The notes below the pieces were generated by a model. The model was not told where the DNA came from. It made no database searches and worked only from the letters and a program-made list of their open reading frames with translations. DNA of 64,000 bases, taken from Myrica gale (lineage: Eukaryota; Streptophyta; Magnoliopsida; Fagales; Myricaceae). The stretch lies in NCBI GenBank assembly GCA_963930655.1, contig OZ005602.1, forward strand, positions 1,867,501 through 1,931,500, read 5' to 3'. Positions 59,300 through 64,000 of this stretch are shown piece by piece. Position 1 is the stretch's first letter, and every line of letters starts with the position of its first letter. Made by a program: the position numbers and the translations under genes.

Positions 59300-61890
59300 T
59301 GAGCAGGGCATTTTTTTAATAGGAAACGAAGCTTCCAACTTTACCTAACCAATGATATAAGTTTGAAAAGTCTTCTTCTTCTCTTTGTTTTTCTAAATTA
59401 AACGTATCAAGATGGTGGGATCCCACTTCCAGTTGCCATGAAAGCAATCATGTATGTATACCGACACCCGACTCTTTATGTTATACGACTATTTCATCAA
59501 CAACCCCAAATTTTTATAATATCTGAAGTCTCTGACCTGGGTTTCTGCAGAAACTTTCCACTGTCCTTTCATTTCAAGTCTTGCTGGTGTAGAAATTAAA
59601 TAAAAACGCGTGGCAGATTTTTTGTTTCCTAGACTGAGTTGCAGCATGTCTTGTTCAAGAGGCCACCCGGTATTAATGAAGTACTGATTGATAGCAAATT
59701 TTCTACATTGTTAGGGTCAACAGGCCACAAGTCTTTTCTTCCAGATGGCTATTCAGCTCTTTCTACATAAAAACAAAAAAGAGAGAACTACCCTCTAGCA
59801 TTATCTCTTCCGTTTGTCCATTTCAATAAATTAAGCAGCAATATCTGTTTTGGTTGGCATCAAATTTAGGTAAATATCTGCTTAACCCTCAACCTCTAGA
59901 CTAGTTAAATGTTTTAGAACAATTAACAAAGAGCTTCGAACGTTGTAGCAAAGGCTTATTTTGTGTAAGCAATTTAAATGGTTCTTCTCTAACGTGGTAC
60001 CAGATCAGGCTCTAAAAAAGTCTAAAAGGTTCTCCATGGCTTATATATTTGTCTGCAAAATGAAAGATTCTGAGGCTGACTTATATAAAATCATGCAGTA
60101 TTTCAAGATAACCAGTGATATGGAGGCTTCACAGCTACTCATCATGGATCGATTTTCAACATTTATAAACTAACCAAAACAAATCGCCGACAAAAGATAG
60201 GTTTGACCCTCTCATTTTTTATTATTAGAGAGACAAAAAAAAAGCATAAGAGCTAGTAGGAATAAACCTAAGTTGCAGGGCAGTAGAGAACCGCCAGGAT
60301 TAGTTCCAAAGCCGTGATACCATTACAATAGCTTTCATACCATGTAAAGTTTTGTAAAGTAAAAACAGAGTATCAATAAAACAGTAGAAACGAGAGAGAG
60401 AGAGAGATTTCTGTATATTGACGTAAATGATTGAATCTGTACAATGCTACTTATAAACCAGTAACTGAATACACAACAAACTTTAGCTAAATACAAACTA
60501 ACTGCCAGCTCAGCTCACGTGTACAAAAAAAAGAATATTTAATTTACTCCTGACATCATATGATTAAATTCATGAAATAATTATAATGTCAATAATCATT
60601 GTGATTATGTGATAAAGAAAATAATTCTGCAAATATATATGGGCAGAAGATGAGTTAGCTGCATGCAAACAGTATCTGGACACAATATGAGCTAAATACA
60701 TATTGTAGCTCAATCAATAGTCCAGCACTAATGTTTTTTATTTAACTTGACAAACAAAGTCGTCTGCATGCTTTCATACTATAGCGAAGTAAAAAAGAAA
60801 ATATTCTAATTGGTTGCAGCTGGGTGAAAGAACAACTCAATTAATTAAGCATTGAATTTTGACAGTCCTTTGGAGTGCCTTTTGATCAAATGTACGTACG
60901 ACGTCGTAGTTCCAGATGCAGCTAGCTTGGTCCAAGGGTATCACATGCCTAGTTAGGCACGAGTTTTGCAATTCCTACAAGTTGAGCCCACTCATTTTAT
61001 AAATTCGTATCTGTTTTTTCTTATTTATCAAAATCTGTTACTACCGTTATTCCAACTAAACCAGAACATAATAATTAAGGAATCAGTCCCAGCATAGATC
61101 GATCCAAGTTAGGAAAGGAAAGTCCTCGTGAATATCGGAATATCCTCCTGACAAAATTTTAGAGGCAGCCCATCGAGTAAGGTAAGGTAATGATATCCTA
61201 TCAATGTTATACCATGGTGAAAATGTTGCTCAACTTTTTTCTGATAATACATGTGCATGAATCTTGTGGAGAGAGAGATTAGGACGGATAAGTTTAATTA
61301 ATAAATAAATGCTACTTTATTCAGTGGTGGGTACAAATGAGATCACAACTATCATTATCATATCTCATTATCTGAAAGAGACCTCGAGAAGCTTTTGAAT
61401 GGTTAGAGTCTCGAGTAGTTAATAATTTGATGTTATTTTATTTACTTCAATGAATGTACTTAGGAATATTGCTCACGTGCATACGTTAATTGAAACATAA
61501 GAGTTCACCTTTAACAATAATTAAATACTGATCAATCCACTCAGGATCCTAATTTTTCTCTTTAATTAAATACTGTAAGAGGTAATTTGGCAATATCAGT
61601 AATTAATTAAGAGCTCGAATGTTGAAGAAACAACATGTTAGGCATTATGCTGACCAAGATTTTATTACTATATATATATATATCATTGATGATTTTCATA
61701 ATTTCTACCTAATTGGCCTGGACTAGGTCTTGACAAAGAATTCCGATCCGTCCGGTAAAGGAGATAATTTTTAAATCTCAAAAAGAATATAGGTAGGAAA
61801 AAGTCGCAAATTATTATAGACCCATTCCAATACCTACCAAAGGAGTAGCTACCAAATATTAGAGTTACTTCAGCATATTCTGAATTCAAT
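59300..61890. other. EXT4 upstream region
   Basis: No gene was seen. Positions 59330-59600 are similar to 63130-63400, and 60716-60960 to 54455-54690. The 70-codon frame at 59961-60173 has no recognisable product. A short (TA)n run lies near 61669-61682. Confidence 0.55.
60716..60960. repeat. Upstream duplicate of 54455-54690
   Basis: This is the EXT4-side partner of the EXT3 upstream block. Order and orientation relative to the gene are the same. Confidence 0.8.
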
Positions 61891-61899
61891 GGTTTCAAT

Positions 61900-62506
61900 T
61901 GTTGAGAATTGTGTAGTCTACATTGCTTAGGCAATGTAGGCATGTGAGATTTTTGGGTTATAAATAAACCCTCCATGTAATGTTTTGAAATATAAGTGAG
62001 TTAACATAACAAATCCAATTGGGTGTTCCCATAATTGGATGTTTCACTTATCAAAGTTAAAATTTTTTATTTCTAACATGGTATCGAAGTAAGGTTTTCG
62101 GCTTTAGTCTGGTTAACTCCTGGCGACCATCCGGCTTAGTCCCGGCAACTTTCCCGGCTCAGTACCGACTTTCTCCCGGCGCAGTACCAGCAACCTCCCG
62201 ACTCAGTATCGGGGAAATCATCTGGCTCAGTACCGGCAATTTTTGTTATTATTTTTTTTCCTGTAATTATTTTTGTAACTCCAAACTCAAGGTTTGTCGG
62301 TTTGTCCACCTTGAGTTTGTGGGAGAGTGTTGAGAATTGTGTAGTCCCACATTGCTTAGGCAATGTGGGCAAGTGAGATTTTTGGGTTATAAATAAACCT
62401 TCCATGTATTGTTTAGAAATATAAGTTAGTTAACATAATAAATCCAATTGGGTGTTCCCATAATTGGATTCTCACTTATCAAAGTTAAATTTTTTTATTT
62501 CTAACA
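61900..62506 (+). mobile_element. TRIM retrotransposon 4 (complete, 607 bp)
   Basis: The 179-bp LTRs (61900-62078 and 62328-62506) begin TGTTGAGAATTGTGTAGTC and end TTTCTAACA. The primer site TGGTATCGAAG is at 62079 and the polypurine GGGAGAG abuts the right LTR. A perfect target duplication, TCAAT, lies at 61895-61899 and 62507-62511. The interior repeats CCGGC/CAGTACC units. There is no coding capacity. The short frames at 61683-61976 and 62136-62405 are artefacts of it. Confidence 0.94.
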
Positions 62507-62511
62507 TCAAT

Positions 62512-63119
62512 AATTCCCCTATCATAAGATTTGGACTTGGACCAAATATTTAGAACAATCGGCCTTTAACAGTTTATGCAGCCACAAATCCCATTTGATA
62601 TTTCATTGAGAGAAGTTGAGTTCGTGTACCATTATACTGCAAGAAGATGATCTTATTATGTTGGATGTTTGAAGATAAGGTCTAATTTTGTACAGGTTTC
62701 TTAGAGAACTAGTACACTTACCAGTTACCCAAAACACATGATCTTATCATAGATTCATATTGAGGGACCAATTGTATAAAATCATATTTTGGTGGTCAAA
62801 ATGAATATAATAAAATAAAATTATCAAAAAATCATTAAACTGAATTTTTGCAGAGTTTGGGGGGTTGGCTTTTTCTCTGTCTATATCGTCCACCTTTTTC
62901 CTTCTCTTCATTTGGTCTTATGTATACTTCATTTTAGGCCTTTTTCGTTTTTTTTTGCATTCTAAGAATTTTTTGAATACTGAGAATACACAAACCGAAC
63001 ATATTTTTAACATCACCTAAAAACAAATGCAGACGCATACCAATAAATTTAATTTTACCTAAAAATTCTCAAAAAAACACTCTAAGCGAACATATCCTAA
63101 ATTAAACGAATAAAGTCTC
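62512..63119. other. Spacer without a recognisable gene
   Basis: AT-rich; nothing could be supported. Confidence 0.5.
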
Positions 63120-63440
63120 CATGTAGCGCATTTTTTAATAGTAAACGAAGCTTACAACTTTAACTAACAAATGATAATAAGTTTGAAAAGTCTTCTTCTT
63201 CTCTTTGTTTTTCTAAATTAAACATATCAGTGGGATCTCACACCTAGTTGCCAAGAAATCTCTGAGCTGGGTTTCTAAATTATACGAGTATTTTATCAAC
63301 ACTCCACATTTTTAGAATATCTGAAATCTCTGAGCTGGGTTTCTGAAGAAACTTTCCATTGTCCTTTCAAGACTTTGGCTGTTTTTTTAAATTAAACGTA
63401 TCAGTGGGATCCAGTCCCAGTAGCCAAGGGCTTGCATTTT
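63120..63440 (-). pseudogene. Duplicated extensin promoter relic
   Basis: GAAAAGTCTTCTTCTTCTCT, the following TTTGTTTTTCTAAATTAAAC and the ATCTCTGAGCTGGGTTTCT blocks match the EXT4 upstream region (59330-59600). Part of it is repeated again within 63250-63420 (TAAATTAAACGTATCAGTGG). No extensin coding sequence follows on either side, so this is a promoter without its gene. Confidence 0.65.
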
Positions 63441-64000
63441 GCATGCTCCAAATTGGTTACAATATCAACATCTCAAGGAAGATGATCTAAGAGCAGAGTA
63501 TATACCATTGATTATTCTGTTGGCCGTTTTAACACATTGATGGACCAATGGAGCTTGATGTTTAACTCTATAGAGATAATGTATTCAAGACCGGTGTTGT
63601 CAACTTAATGTTTTAACCCCAATTAGATGCCTTTCGTACAGGTTGAACCACTCTCCAATTTATGCAACTCTGTAAAAGGATCTAATGCACAGTTCTGTTA
63701 TGTTTAATGGCGTCCTAAAAAACTCTGTTATGGAGGAGAGTGAAAAGCATTCACAAATAATATTATCTTTTAATATAAATAGTGGAGATTTTATTACCTT
63801 AAAGTTTGATGCATGTGAAGACATCAATTAATTTTGAAATAAAAAGTGCAAACCACACAATTGAAGCTCCTACAACCAATGTGGATTCTAGAAAAGTAAT
63901 CTACCAAATGGAAATTGATTGTATAATGAACCGTGATATCATTTGAAACAGATGACCCTGAGATAAATGCTTCTGCATATGGGAATTCAAAATCCTCTTC
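63441..64000. other. Right edge, no gene seen
   Basis: AT-rich sequence without a credible coding frame. A gene could begin beyond the window. Confidence 0.4.

Overview
This is a stretch of a eudicot plant nuclear genome, probably a woody species, although the species cannot be fixed from sequence alone. The evidence is multi-exon genes with GT-AG introns, AT-rich spacers, plant-type mitochondrial carrier, RING and extensin proteins, and dense plant-type transposons. Nothing in it is bacterial or viral.

Left third (1-17,500). Two ordinary housekeeping or developmental genes lie on the + strand. The first encodes a mitochondrial ADP,ATP carrier (coding exons 2191-4213) with a ~1.95 kb intron in its 5' UTR. 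That intron has been invaded by a Mutator-like MITE (916-1513) and by a TRIM retrotransposon (1807-2159) that sits only ten bases from the splice acceptor. The second encodes a BIG BROTHER-type RING-H2 E3 ubiquitin ligase (seven coding exons, 8787-12918). The spacers hold MITEs, a recent 120-133 bp tandem duplication and two more TRIMs (14298-14779 and 15414-16279).

Right two thirds (17,500-64,000). This is a tandem family of crosslinking-type extensin genes with Ser-Pro repeats and Tyr-X-Tyr-Lys motifs. EXT1 (17633-19534, +) and EXT2 (34711-35646, +) are related to each other and to a TATA-less truncated copy (32153-32302). EXT3 (52906-53697, -) and EXT4 (57803-59185, -) form a second pair with shared promoters and an intron in the 3' UTR. 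Relics of further copies lie at 27180-27300 and 63120-63440. The spacers are packed with retroelements: a degraded Ty3/Gypsy element (20756-26698), two Ty1/Copia elements (36291-40435 and 40891-46216, the second carrying a nested solo LTR), a 1.25 kb solo LTR (29329-30573), a CACTA-like end, a Pack-MULE that has captured the 3' half of an amidase gene (49043-51862), a hAT-like element (55423-57018) and a fourth TRIM (61900-62506).

The strongest observations concern the mobile elements. Eleven insertions keep readable boundaries: nine show exact target-site duplications and two show them with one mismatch. The TRIMs are the most interesting group: all four carry GTCCCACATTG, and in three families the motif leads into a hairpin. 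No wholly new biological system is claimed. The TRIM hairpin, the Pack-MULE amidase and the extensin duplications deserve the closest second look.
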